Source of the DNA: Branchiostoma floridae
Taxonomy: Eukaryota; Chordata; Leptocardii; Amphioxiformes; Branchiostomatidae
Assembly (NCBI RefSeq): GCF_000003815.2
Contig: NC_049993.1
Coordinates: 17,185,565-17,249,564, forward strand
Length of the DNA stretch: 64,000 bases
Direction: 5' to 3'
Shown here: piece by piece, positions 21,260 through 35,100 of the stretch
Layout: every line of letters begins with the position of its first letter
Position numbering within the stretch: position 1 is the stretch's first letter
Translations under genes and position numbers: made by a program
Notes under the pieces: model-generated
Told to the model about the DNA's origin: nothing
The model's database searches: none
What the model saw: the letters and a program-made list of their open reading frames with translations, nothing else

Positions 21260-24200
21260 TTCAGCGTCATTCCCCTACGCCATGATGATCAAAACAACAC
21301 AGTCTGCGATCTGATAGTGAATAACGTGGCCCAGGAGATAACACACAGAGATGGTAAGGAAATGCCACTTATTACTGCTTCTTAAAAGTCATAACGTTAC
21401 AACTAGCCTAATTAGTATACTTTAACATACATAGGAATTGTGTTACCAACGGTTTTAGTTTTACGAATCTCCTGTAGATGTACGATTTTGAGTAACATTG
21501 TACCATTTTCATGCAGGAAACCAAGCTGTATTCGATGACCTGGACTACTCCAAAAGGTACTTTTCCATGTCCTAGTTGTCTAGGTGACGTCCATGATTGA
21601 TTCTATAAGGATCACCAATGGCCTTACGTGGTCTTGCATTACCATTTTAGTCGTTAAGTGATAGGTAGATACAACATTCGTGAATAGATACATCAAGTCA
21701 TTGAATAAGGGTGCTATTTTTATACAATCGTTGTTTTATTTCCAACGACGTTTCGGTTACAACATCTGTAAACAGCAACACCTATAGCTGCAGTACAATG
21801 TGAACCATTCAGAACCGCACTAATAATAGAGACTACCGGTCATGAAAACGTCGGTGGAAGGAAAGCAAGGGATGTGTAAAAAGAGTACATTTATTCAATA
21901 TACAAGATTGACCATATGATCATATGCCGTATTAGTGCAGGTAGCTCTTTTAGACAGTCATTAATTTCTAAAGTTCTTATTTGATGCCCTGTATTCTGTC
22001 AGGTTTCTTCATGCTACTAGTATGTGCATATAAATGCATGGGAAGTCTTAAAGTAGATAATGCAGACATTCTTTCGTTAAATTTCTTTATTCATTTTACT
22101 GCTCTTGTCACTACAGGTTTCTTTTCGCCGTGTCTAATAACGGCGAGGTAGTGCGCGTGTTCCATCCCCATGATGAACATCATCACGTGCTGGGCACGAA
22201 GAAGGTCCTGGTGGGACTTCTGTCTGCACGTCTCCATACTACTCCTCAGGTGAGGGGCGTTCTTCGCCTTTTTGGTCCTTCTTCAACCATCCGTTTATCA
22301 ATGTGTAACATTCCCTTACTGGCATTTCAGCACCCGGGTTTGCTCCAACTTCTGTGTAATTTGTGTAAAGATCTGATACGACAATTGTCTGTAGCAAATA
22401 CTCATCGACCATCCTTTTATCAACACTCTGGCAAACCATATGAAATCGATCTATCTCAATGCACAGTCCTATAATCATGTCAAAAACTCGAAGAATATGC
22501 AGTTTATGCAGTACGAGCCCATACAATAAGCCAAACACCAAAACACCATTGCAAACTACAATGGCATCAGGAAGTAATAAAAGTTTCTGGTTGTGAATAG
22601 CTTTTCAGCACCAAGGGTTGCGACAACTCTAGGTATGGCTAGATTATATGAGAGGAGCTGGTGCCAAATAGACCCATTCTCAATGAATCATCGATGTCGC
22701 TGATAAGCAAATCATAATTTTGTTTGATGTTAACGCAACCTTTCTTTCTGTATGTTTCAGACCATTACTCATGGCAAGCCTTGGTCCTACAGTGTGAAAG
22801 AAACTGGACATGAAGGTATGGATCCTTTCGTCTCTGTGTGATTCAAAGCATTCATTAAGTACATTTTTAATTGGGCGCCTCTAAGTCATATCTTGTCTTA
22901 ATGAATTTCCAGGTGAAGATGACCTTACCTACGTGGGCAAGGTCACTCCGGAGGGCATTTTGTTCACAAGGACAAAACATGGTCACTTGGTCCGCAACGC
23001 CAAAGCCAAGAACGAGAAGGTAGGAAGAATGCAGCAAGCATGGGATAAAAACAGCATGGGATAGGCAGCAAATACACTGGAATATCTTTGCAATTCAAAG
23101 TTACAACAGTCATTACATCGCTGCAACGCATTTTGAATAGTCTTTAAAACCGTCAAACACATCATGACTTACAAAAAAAAAACAAGCGGTACTACCTTAC
23201 TTTCTTAGGTGTTAACAGGTATTTCTGTTGTGATTGCAGCAAATTCTCTACCACAAGGATCACGAAGTCCCCCACACGGTCCAAACGAAGGAAACATTCT
23301 CTTCACCAGACCAAGCAACACCAGGGTAAGTCTCTTCATATTGGAATGCTACCTCCTAAAGCTGGAAATGAGCATGCTGGAAATGAGCATGCAAAAGTAC
23401 TTACTTACTTATCCTCTTCATCCCATGTGGGACAACAGTACGAAGCAGAAAATACAAACTGATTTTGATTCAAAAGATAATGATAGTACAGGAGAAGTCA
23501 GTTAATTGCACAATTGATAACCGCACAATTCTATTGATTGCACGGAATTCCCAAATACAAACCGTTGCGGTCTAGCTGAATACCCCGCCAAATGGGATGG
23601 GCAATTGGACGCCTTCTACTGTATTACAGTGCACACTTCGGTCAATTGCACAGAATCCCCAAATCCCGTGGTGATGTGGTCCAACTGGATAACTTCGCAT
23701 TATCGCACACGCCGGATAATTGCACGGAATTCGCTGGCAAATTGGGTGTGCAATTAAGCGGCTTCCATTGTACTCTTACCACTGCTGAGCTCATCTATGC
23801 AGTATTGAGACTAATACTTATGCCCGGTTCAGATATAACCCCAATGCTGGAATACCAGGGAATCCAGCAAAGCTGCAAGAGCTTGAGGACGAGGACTACG
23901 GTAAGTGGCTGTACTTCTATCACTGCTAAACTTTTAATCATCTTTTGATTCTGTATTTATTTCTCACAATGCCAAGCCATACAATGGTCTTGGGTAATGT
24001 TCTTTTCTATACTACAGACTTGCCGTTGATGACAGCTGAATCTGATGGCCATCTGAAGCTCCTGCAGGTCATACCAGCTGACAGACGGGACGGCTACGAA
24101 GATGTTCCTACAGGGTTTAAACATGGATCTCTCGTCATTGATGAGGTAGCTACAGACTACGATCCCTTTCTCCTTATATATAATATTCCAGTCATGCTTA

Positions 24201-26054
24201 CGTTGATGCTTTGGGAGGAGTAATGGGAACACTCGTTGAAAAAGAAACATAGTACTTGCTGCTAACTGGCATGTACAAAAGATGTACGAATTCAATTAAA
24301 GCTGTGTGTGTGCTTATCCACCACTGCATTGTTACATAAAGCTCCTCAATACATTTATACTAAAGTGGAAAGCTATAGCTTGAATGCCAGAACTGCATGA
24401 TATGTACATGTTCTTGTTGCAATTCGTTCACTTTGCGTTTCAGCCCCCAAAACATATCCTGACCCTGGAAGACCAAGAAGACACCATCGTTGGTAACCTG
24501 ACGTGTATGAGAACGGTCAGGCCTAAAGGTGAGCCCTCAACTCACATTTCACGTTTTTATGTGATACTTCTACACACTTGATTGTTTGCTGTCAATTTGT
24601 ACATGTGACACTTTCAGCCTCCTTATAACTACCATCATGGCCGTCCTCTCATCATCATCTTGGGTTGATTACCTATATCCTGGGCGAGTCCATTCGAATT
24701 CTCAACTGCTTCTGATCGTCCGTTGTTGGTTACATTAGACTCAACATCTCTAAAATACGTTCTGGTATATACAAATATCATCTCCAATTCGTATCTTTCA
24801 CATAATCATAGTCATCAGGTGCCACATCATTTACCACCACTCTATCTTTAAACACTACAGAATCCCAGGAGAGGATCACGTGTTTCCATAACATCGTGGA
24901 GGCGCTGCATCACCTATCGTCTGACAATCTTACCACAGTGGCCAACACCTACATACCGGCCAACTCAACCTCGGAGGATGACATAGAGAACCGTGACGTC
25001 ATTGCTGACGCACTCGGCGCCATGGCAACCAACGCCTCCCTGACCCTGCTGACCCAGCTGGTGCTGACGCCTCAGCAGAAGGACGCGAAGCTTGTCCTCA
25101 GGACGCTCTTCCATTTCTTCGGGCTGGAACGTCCGCCGCCTGAGGTATTTACTTTTCAATGGCAACACATTTGTGACAGTTAAAAGTATATATGGCCGTT
25201 GATTTTTATTCCTCGGCAAAAGAACTGAACCAAAGGATTCCATTCAATAACAGAATGCTCGACTAACTTTCAGTAGCTACTGTAAATGCAGAAATGTTCG
25301 CGGTGGTTTTATGTTCGCTGTTTTCGCGTTGGCCACTTCACCGCGAACATTTTTCCATGGCAGTAATAGACTACATTGCATGGTGCTACCGCGAACTTAA
25401 AACCACCGCGAAAAGTCATTTTCCCCGCTCCCACGAAATTAAATCCCCGCGAACTTAAATGCTTATTAGAGTCATACTTGTAAACAGTTCATACTTGAAA
25501 ATTACCATGTGATGTTATGGTTTGTTTCAGATCACCATTGAAACAGTAGAGAACATGTGCTTCAAATGGAAGATTCAGTTTGATGGTAAGTTATCTACTC
25601 AACATCTATCAAAATTCACCTCTGTGACAAATAAGGAAGTCGTAGGTAGGGTTACATAGGTGGGGCTTGGTAAACTATAACTTTGTACTGGTTTCTGATC
25701 TCATATTGAATTAAGTTAAGTTGAGCTGATTTCAATTCTACTATAGCATATGCCGCATTTTATGCTTCTAGTAGTATAGTATTCATAAGTATTGAACATT
25801 CAAACATCAAGCTTAAGTTTATGTTACTGCTGCCACCAGACGAGGAGGACGGTCGGCACGTGTGGACCCGGACACACCTGCTGCTCGGGACTCTGGCGGG
25901 AAACATCCACACCATCGACCCTGCACGGGCTGACGGCATCATAGACAGGCTACACGGGATGGTGGAGACTCACGGTGAGCAAATTCATATTCAACTCTTT
26001 CCTGTATGCCGGTCTCTATATCTTATCCCTGTCTCTGTCTGTCTCTGTCTATCT

Positions 26055-26128
<74 letters not shown>

Positions 26129-29100
26129 CTCTCTTTCTCGTTTAGCTGGATGTATTATCTTCAACTAAGCAAGCTTGGAAATATTCTAATTATGTTCTTG
26201 ATCTAAATTCACATTCCGTTCCCCAAAGACCCATGGAAGCACCGGCAGCTGCGATCCGTGCTGACAGAAGAGGAGTACAGCAGTCACCTGCACGAGAAGG
26301 CCACGATCCTGGGCGCCCTGGGGAACGCCGGGATGGACAGGTCCTATGACTACCTGGTGTCCTACATAAACAGTACTGACGCACCTTCTGTGCTGAAGAG
26401 GACCAGCATGACCGCGCTGAAAAGCTATGATCATCAGAAGGTAAATAAAACCCTACCAAATCTTTTATCTATTTGACTACGGTGCATTTTAATTCATTAC
26501 TTGAGGAAGAAGGAATTATAATTTTCAGCACAATGGAGAATGGCAGGTTACTTTCGCATCAATCAAAATGTAGTAGTAGGCATCCGTTCATCTCGAAAGA
26601 TCAAAATATATCTCTTAGAAAAAAGTGTTTCTAAGCATGAGACTTTCTTTTGATATCTTTCAAATCGAAAAGGTAGAAATGGATTAATCCGTTAATCTCT
26701 CCTAATCCGCCTAATCCAGTTCTTTAATCCTATCACACGACAGGCAGCAGACGAGATCCTCCGTGTGGCACTAGAGGATCCGGACGGCCACGTGCGGTAC
26801 GCAGCCGCTCTGGACTACCTGGGACATCCCCGGGCAAACCAACTGTGGACGGCTCAGCAACAAATCAACGATAGGTACGGGTTACGAAGGATCAAATCTT
26901 GTTCCAGCTGAAGTAAAAGAATAATGTGTTTGGTCTAAAATATTTCATACAATAGATGAAAATAAATATCTTGTCTGGTGTCCTTGTCTATAACGTAACA
27001 ATACAAACTTTGCAATCCTACATCTATCTGCTTGTCAATCTTCAAGTTCAGTTGCACTGACATTTTTCTACCTTTTATGTTGATAATGTTATGGTTCGAT
27101 TAATGATTGTTTCCAGATATCTGAACCAAACGGCCATCGCAGAAGAAAGAGAAAGGAGGGGACTGACGGACGTCATAGAAAAGATAGAAAAGTTGTTTAA
27201 GCCCTTCCACTTCAAGCTGGAGACGCCGAGCATGGACTGGCACAAGCGGATCGGCTCCAGCAAGGTGGGCGCGTCCATGGGGCTGGTCATCAGGAACGAG
27301 ATGGAACTGGATCTGAGTGAGTTCAAGTCTTACTACCGGCGATTTTCTATAAAACCGCCAATATTTTGAGACTATCAATGTTTTGTCATCTTGTGACGTG
27401 TTAAAAAATATATTGTGACATATTTGAAAATGTTATAATATGGCCGGAAAATGATATCCTTCTTTACACATTGCCGAAACAGCAAAAATGTCAGCGAAAA
27501 ACAATTTGCAGTATTTGTGATCGTGAGCAAAAAAAAGTAACTGGCATGTGATTAGAATAGCTGTTATTGGCCTATTTCTATGATGGAAATTACGGGTCTG
27601 TACAAAAGTCCTACTTGGCTTTGCCCCTCTACATACAGGTCCGCTGAGAGGAGGGTTTTATGTGGACGCACTTGATATGGCGTATGCCAAGGTGCATGTG
27701 GGGATTATCGGAATCGATTACAAATTCCTGGATGCGAGAGTCTGCTTCAAGGGAAAGGCGCAATACGAATTCAACATCTTCCAGGTATGGCAGCTATTAT
27801 TTTGTGCAAATGTACCCTAGACTATCTCTAACATTTTGACATGTATTGAGCCAACTGCATGTATATGTTTCATACATACTGTGTCCATGATGTCCTGAGC
27901 CTACCACTGGACAATAGCTTGAGTAAAGGCAGCTACAAGTGGATCCAGTAAGCTCAAAAGAACTGCATTGTAGGATATTTAATTCATTTGCATTGGCAGA
28001 TTCATATGTTATGATTTTCAGATTGAAGTCAAACAAATGAACAAGAAAATTGTTGTGAACGCAGAACTTTATAGAATTACGTCATTTTTATGCATGCTGA
28101 GCTCTTGCTTATAATTTCATTCTGCAGGAGTTCAACTTTGAAGAGGTTTTCCGACTGGTTAAGCTGTTTGACCGCGTGATCAACCAGGTCGTTGGGAACG
28201 TTAAGAACAACATCATCCGTTTCAAGCAACTTCTGGGAAGGTAAGCTAATGTATTGTCACCTGACGCCGTAACAAAAATATACATATCTGTAAATCTAAG
28301 GCAGGCATGTTCAGGTAGATGTAGATCATATGTAAAAGTTCTTATGTTATGACTTTGCACTCGTCGACAACCAACCAATATGGAAAACACAATGACTGCA
28401 GAATAATGCCAATATACACAGAATATCTCTGGCCGACAAAACACTATGCATAACCCAAGCAAAAGGAGAAACCTAAACCTTATAGATGGATCTCCACTTA
28501 CATGATATTGTATCTAGCATTTATACCAGTACGGATGGGGACTAATTTGACAGTTTAGCAAAACCGTAACTACACCAGTCTGTGAATTGCTGTAGATCCT
28601 AGCAAATTGCATTTATAGCTATAGTGTACTACTAGAACTTTTATGATAGTGACGTGATAACCCAACAATTAATACTCTTTCAATAGAACCACTGGCTCCA
28701 TAGACGGCATCTTCCGGGACATCATAGAAGCGGTGAAGAACCTTCCTAACCAAGTTCGAGAGTTCAGAGTCAAGGCCAAAGAGTTCATCCGAAAAGCCGG
28801 GGAGTACACCAACCTCCCTCCGGTCGTGGAAAACGTGAAGCAAGTGGTCCAGCGTGTCAGCACGCTCATCAGTGACGTCAAGGCCGAAGTCATGGAGTTC
28901 TACAATGTACGTATGACACATCAAGTTCTCACGCCTACTCAGTTGATGTTGTTGTCCTTGTTTTATGTCTAATTCTCCACTAGACGTGGGCTCATGGTGC
29001 TCATGATTGTGTAAGCGTCACCTAGTATGTATTCAGCATTTCGTCGCGTCTATTTCTAATTTGCCTATCACAATGAAAAAAAAAAACATCGGAAAGTAAC

Positions 29101-32100
29101 GTGGCGAAAGCTGGAAGCTTGTCTCAAGTTTTCAATACTTTTTTTCTCCATTTCTTATTGTACAATCAATTCAACCGCTAAAACTTTCACACCGCTCTAT
29201 TGGATACCAATCTTTCCCAGGTACTTGATTGCCATTCATTTCTAGGCCTGCCATTCTCTGAACTAAAAATAGAACAATTAGGCATTGTCTATGATTGTGA
29301 ACTAAAAATCTTTACACACTCGACGGACAGTTCCAGGTCTCACAGAACATCATGTAGAGCATGAAAGCTAAGAGAAGGAGAGTGTCAACTTAGTTTTGAC
29401 AAGAGGCCCGTAATGATAATGATGTTGGTTCATTCATTCATTGTTGTTCTACAGTCCATCGTAGATGCAGTCACCATCACGCTCCCCTGGGCTGCCGACC
29501 AGATCAAGAACGGTGTGAAGATGATCGTCTCCTCCATCGGGAAGCTGATCAGAACACCGAAAACTGCTATAGAAGACATCTTCAAAGGAGTAACAATGTG
29601 AGTAGCAATGGCCTGTATGTGTAATCAATAGGACTGAAGAATACCAATGGTTAAGTTTCCATCATGATGGGTAAAATGTTCTTTGTGATTACATTTGTCC
29701 GATAAGATGTTTTATCTTTTTTTTCAGGATCAAGTTTGCAGTGAGGGGTGTCATTGAGGCAAAGGAGCGAATTGAGAAAGCTCTCTTGTTCAACGAAGGT
29801 ACGTTTGACCAATACAACTACTCCGCCGATAGTGTATAATTATATAATGAAGTTAGTCCTGACGATGACCAAGAACCACAGTCTTCAGTACGTCATGTTT
29901 GTATATTGGCGGGCATTTATTTTCTATAGAAGATTCAAAACTGTCATAATTCTAATACCTCTAAAGTATAATTAGCTTAAACCACCATAGGCCGCATCCG
30001 ATCTTAAGCAGACAATAGGTTTGGTCATGGAAGGCACTGGCATCTTCTTTGATGACTGACCATTAGCCTATGCAATCGTGGCCATCTCTATCACACTTTG
30101 TGCCAGTGGTCTTCTTCTGGTTTCTTGAATCTGGCAGTGTCTGATTCTTTAACCATGTTGGAATAGCTTGTCTCCACGTTGAAAGATGAGGTGACGCTGC
30201 CTCTCAGGAGTTGACATCGACAAATACAATAATTTTAAACAGTGCCTTCAAATCACGATGTTTATTTTGAATCCCAGACAAGACGCTCCATTGGATGAAC
30301 CTGCGAGAAGATCTGACACAGATCGGTGATGACATCTCTGTGGCGTGGGACTCCCTCCTGACGCTGGACGACTGGGCGCTGCAACAGGTGGAGTCTACGG
30401 ACTTCACCAGGCGTTTCTTTGGAATCGACATTGTAAGTTGTTATCGGCTTTATTGTAACTACAAGCCAGAAAAAATAAACATATGCAACACATTGTGCAG
30501 AGACGTTAGAGTCTTTCCTCGCCAAATATACGCCTCTGTGGCCTCTGTGTTGTAAAGCCTTGCAAGAACTACTAAAGTAAGGGACAAGTCCACTGCTAGT
30601 GGCATGTATTCAACTTTTGTTACCATTCCGCATATGCTGAATACTTGGCCGAATAGCCACACCACGTGAGAGTTATACCTATGTAGCTGTCAGCTATCTA
30701 TTTATTACCGGGTCCCTGGTTAATCTTAAGTTCAAATCAGATTCACCTGATTCTTGAGTGGGCCCAAAATACCCCAGTAGCCGTAAGGGAAGTGGGGTCA
30801 CGCCCAATAGTAAAAGGAAATCCGTGAACTGCCCGGCAAGGCCTATTTTTCCAGATGGAACGTAAGCCTAAGTGGGTAAAATACTTGTCTGTATACAAAG
30901 AATACTGTAAAGCTGTATATGTTGCTGTTTCAGAACGCAGTGAGACAACAGATTGTGAATGAGTTGCGTGAACTGATGAACGGACTTCTTGGTCCCGTAC
31001 AAGAAGTCCGGCGGATTCCCGATATCTTCCTCTCCGCGTTCGAGGAGACGGTGGACATCATCAAGTCCATCAAAGACGGCTACCAGGCGATTAAAAACGG
31101 GTAAGTCACCGCTGTCGGACATAATTCGATGGCCCCCAGACAAATAGATGCGTACCAGAATTACCAACCAAGGATTGATGTGTTCAAAAATTCGGATTTC
31201 CTCAGAACTATCATAGAGTGAATTCATTATCACCAAGCACAGTAGGGGTATCTTCGTTGGGTATTTTTAAAGGAAATTTGTAGATGGATGTGCAAAAGCT
31301 AGGTTAGAACGTTAGCAAGCATGCGATTTCGAATGCAACCGAAAAATCATTTCAAGCACATAGATGACCTTTAAAACTAGATACTATCAACGGACGAATT
31401 GCGACAACTGTGGCCATCAGGCGGTCAGTATTGGTAATGTCAAAGGTCAAATATAGGTCAGCCTTCTTTACCTGATTACACATGTATTGTCATATTCCGA
31501 GTCACTATGATTCCTAATTACTTGTGATACACACAAACATATGCCTTCTTTCCCCATTTTAGTTACGACGAAGCTAAATCCCTGATTGAACAAATCTTCG
31601 GGAACAAGGCTGACCAGGATTTCCCCAGAAAGTACCTGGAGTCCGACTCCTGTGGAGACGGTTTCTACCCGAGCACGGGACAGGGGCGGTACGCTGAACA
31701 AGGGGTGCTTCTGGAGGCAGCCGCCGGACAACAGGTAAGCAAGTGTTTACTCTTCATGGCTTACGTATCACGTCTTCAATATTTCCAATATTTGATCACT
31801 CAAGCTTTACATACTTAATGGGGACCATTTTTGACAGTATCATGCAAGCAACGTATATATCTTGCTAGATACTTTGTGATCCATATCGTAACCAACTAGT
31901 GTCGAGACAAACTTTCAGGTATTTTCCAGTTCGCTTCGTTTTACGACGTCTTTTCCTCACATGCAGATGAATCAACTGTAAAGGTACATATTTATGGACA
32001 ACCATAACCTACTTCTAAAGCAAAATCTTCATTATGACTTTCCGGTGAGATTGAAATCTGCTTTCACAAGCTTTATTTGTCCATGTTCAACTTAACTTTT

Positions 32101-35100
32101 CCTTACAGATCGGTGCGCCATTTTCCGGCATCATTAGAAGGTCGGGAAGTAACCAAGTGACCATAACGACGGACTCGATGGAAAAACTAGAAGTCATCAT
32201 TACTAACGTGGACTTCCTCACCGAGAAAGAGATGAAACGGGTAAGTTGATATCTTATATATAAGCAATCATAAATGACAATGTACACCTTTATGCGTCTT
32301 TTATATACCAAGGAGATGTAATTCATCTTGGAGCTTGAGGCTTCAATTCATAAAGTATGTTTTACACTAGATTGAAAGCTATCGTACCCGGCTAGCCAAT
32401 CTTCAAAACAAATTGAAAATATAATGGCGAACTATTCTTTGATATCTTTGATATATCTTTGATATTTATAAGAAAATTAAAGATACGCCAAAAAGCAGTT
32501 ACGCAAGCAACTGGATTTGGTTTTGGAATCATATCCATTTACTTAAGGAATTGCTTTTTGCCATATGTTACTACCTAGATGTCCAAATTCATCGACCAAA
32601 TCAAAGATATGTCTAAAATCATTTGCTGATATATTTGAAAGGTTTTCAAGGGAAGCCTGATCGGCACAGTATCCTCCTCCGCCTGCCAACCGAACCACAT
32701 CCACATGGCGATCAGGAACATCGAGTCTGGGGGGTTGGTGGACCCCACGCGCTTCACGGAGAAGAGAGACATGGTAGTACCGGGCTGGGAACAGGAGTGC
32801 GGGGACTGGAACCTGGAGTTTAAGGTATGTTTTTAAACCTGACAGGTGGGTAGGTTAAATTACCTGAGTAATTTTCTGGCCACAGAATTATTCATTTGAC
32901 GTCAAAGGTCGGATGAATTGTACTCCAATGAATTGTACTTTGTGGCGTCGGATGTGGTGTAACTGGTATTGGGTTCGGCTCGAATCCATAGGTCCCGAGT
33001 TCGAGCCCCGCTCTGCCCCCGACGTTGTGTCCTTGGGAAAGGCATTTAACACGACCTTCCTTACTTCAACCAGGTGTAAAAAAACGGGCACCTGACTTCG
33101 GTCGGGGAGGTAAAAGGCTACCTTTACCTTCTGTCTGTACAGTGCATGTGGCACTGTTAATATAAATTACAAAACTCGAGTGCAGTGCCACATTGTCCTC
33201 GTTGTACTCCAAACCAATTGGAACTATGATCTCTTTACCAAGTGTCCCTATTTTGGCCGATTTTTCTTTTTTATCTAATCGGGTAGAAACAACTTGAAGT
33301 ACTTCATCTCCATGTGGGTTTGAATGATCTACATAAAAAAGATTTTATTTTTTTGTGTTGTTGCATAGTTTAGGATAATATTGTTAGTTGGGAGGTCTTA
33401 GTTCATTTGCATGTTTGATTGTTTGTAAGTGAAGACAGTAGACGAAGATAAGGGATGAAACGCCATCAATAGTATTCAAGATGTGGAACGGTTTTGATCT
33501 AAATGAATAATAGAGGACTTGGGGCTTCGTTAAAATCTTCAGTTTTTCATGTTATTTGTAAGAAGATGTGTTTAACATCTTATATCAAGAGGCCTCTTAT
33601 TCCGCTTGTGAATGTATTGGACTTTATGTTGACTCTTACAGAATAGGGTCATATCCAGAGGAAACTTTGGAGGCTCCAGAGAGGAGGACACCTCACCGGC
33701 TAGAGTCGAACCGGACATCTCCGATCTAGACCAAGAGTTTCCTGATGTCAATGAAAGAAAGAAAAGGGACGTGGGGCAATGGTTTGACCAGGCAAAGGGT
33801 AATTCAACAAGTGTTCGGACATTGTTTGACAGCGATATCCCACTTTCTTAAAAACCTTCTACTGCTAGGCTTATTTTACAGTCTTCTCATTTAGTCCTGA
33901 TGTAACGATATATATCAATGAATAACACAGATAACATGTACGCACTAAAACATCACTGACGCTATTCTGTCAACTGACAGCATGCGAGGTTGTTAGGGTA
34001 ACCAGGTGACCAAAGTTGACCTCTGCTATTGGGTGGACGAAATGTGACATTTTTTTGAGTAATCAGGTGGACAAAGTTGACCTGGTCGATTTTGCAAGTT
34101 GGCTCTCGACTCATGGGAGCAAATGACCAGCGACTCGACAGAAAAATCGCGCTGATAGCGACCCGGCCAACATCGTTGGAACCATATAGAGGCAGGGATG
34201 CGGCAGTCAAAGCCCTGGACAGCGGAGTTTGCATCACACAGACCAGCTAGCGACCGAGCAGAGTGATGGGGCAAAGTCAAAGAGGGTGCCTACGACTAGT
34301 ATTGAGGGCCCCGGGCGCTGTGCTGCTAGCCTGAGTACCATCCCTCCGGAGTGACAACTGGCTCAATCTTTTCGCTATTTTAAGTGCTAACCGAAAGGAT
34401 TAAGCCAGCGGTGACTACGGAGGATGGTACTGTGGAAGCCCAGACTTCGAATTCACTCTCGCAGTTCTTTGTGCCGAACTCGTCATGAGTCGTCACTGTT
34501 ATCCCAGAGTTTATCCAACCTCGTCTTGACAGTTTATCCAACCTCGTCTTGACATCATCGACAGTTCCCTTCCCTGTCCACATTGCAACCGGCACCGTGC
34601 AAGAAATATTTTATAGGACTGTACATCTCAGGACTCATGCGACCCAACCCACCCAGCCGAATGATGGCTGACATTGACAAAGCGGTTCCGTCGTCAACTA
34701 AATGGACGTCCAAGGTTTCAATGTTATTCAACGAGTTTTATGACCATTTGCAGTCGCCGTAGAAGGAGGGGTGGGTGGGCTGATATGACCCATGAAAAGG
34801 TCAAATACGGGTCAACTTTTCTAACCTGATTATACAATCAGTGTCGCATTAACCGTTATCAGACAATGGCAAATATGTGATATTGAATAGTCCATTTTTC
34901 CCTGCTGTAGGCTTTGTGAGCAGCCTGGACCTTCCAGACTTGAATGAAATCGTCTCGCTACTTGATTTTGACTTCCGGAGTCTGAAACTCTCCAAAGTTT
35001 TTGAGTTCATGGTCGAGTCAGGACTGTCAGAGGCTAAGGCTCGGCTTGAACGGATAGTGGAACGACTTCTGGTTAGTGATTTTGCGGAATGTGTTTATGG

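Larger units (their letters stand above)
21260..27784 (+). other. Exons 1-16: vitellogenin_N / LPD_N lipid-transfer module
   Basis: Exons: 21260-21353, 21517-21556, 22117-22249, 22761-22815, 22913-23019, 23240-23325, 23833-23900, 24018-24145, 24444-24528, 24861-25144, 25531-25585, 25840-25974, 26229-26440, 26744-26874, 27117-27316, 27639-27784. Evidence for the family: the barrel segment with [24 protein letters not shown]; the helical-domain segment [35 protein letters not shown]; and [15 protein letters not shown] with [16 protein letters not shown], the HEAT-like superhelix hallmark of large lipid transfer proteins. The module is short, and after [11 protein letters not shown] the usual lipid-cavity sheets are replaced by a compact beta segment ([19 protein letters not shown]). 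The first exon starts inside the N-terminal barrel. Confidence 0.85.

Noticed and set aside
25821-26206. ORFs with long Leu-Ser repeats
   Set aside because: They read through the (CT)n microsatellite after exon 12.
32943-33020. tRNA gene
   Set aside because: Box A and B are recognisable but the cloverleaf is degenerate and a SINE body follows; a sister copy is at 42962.
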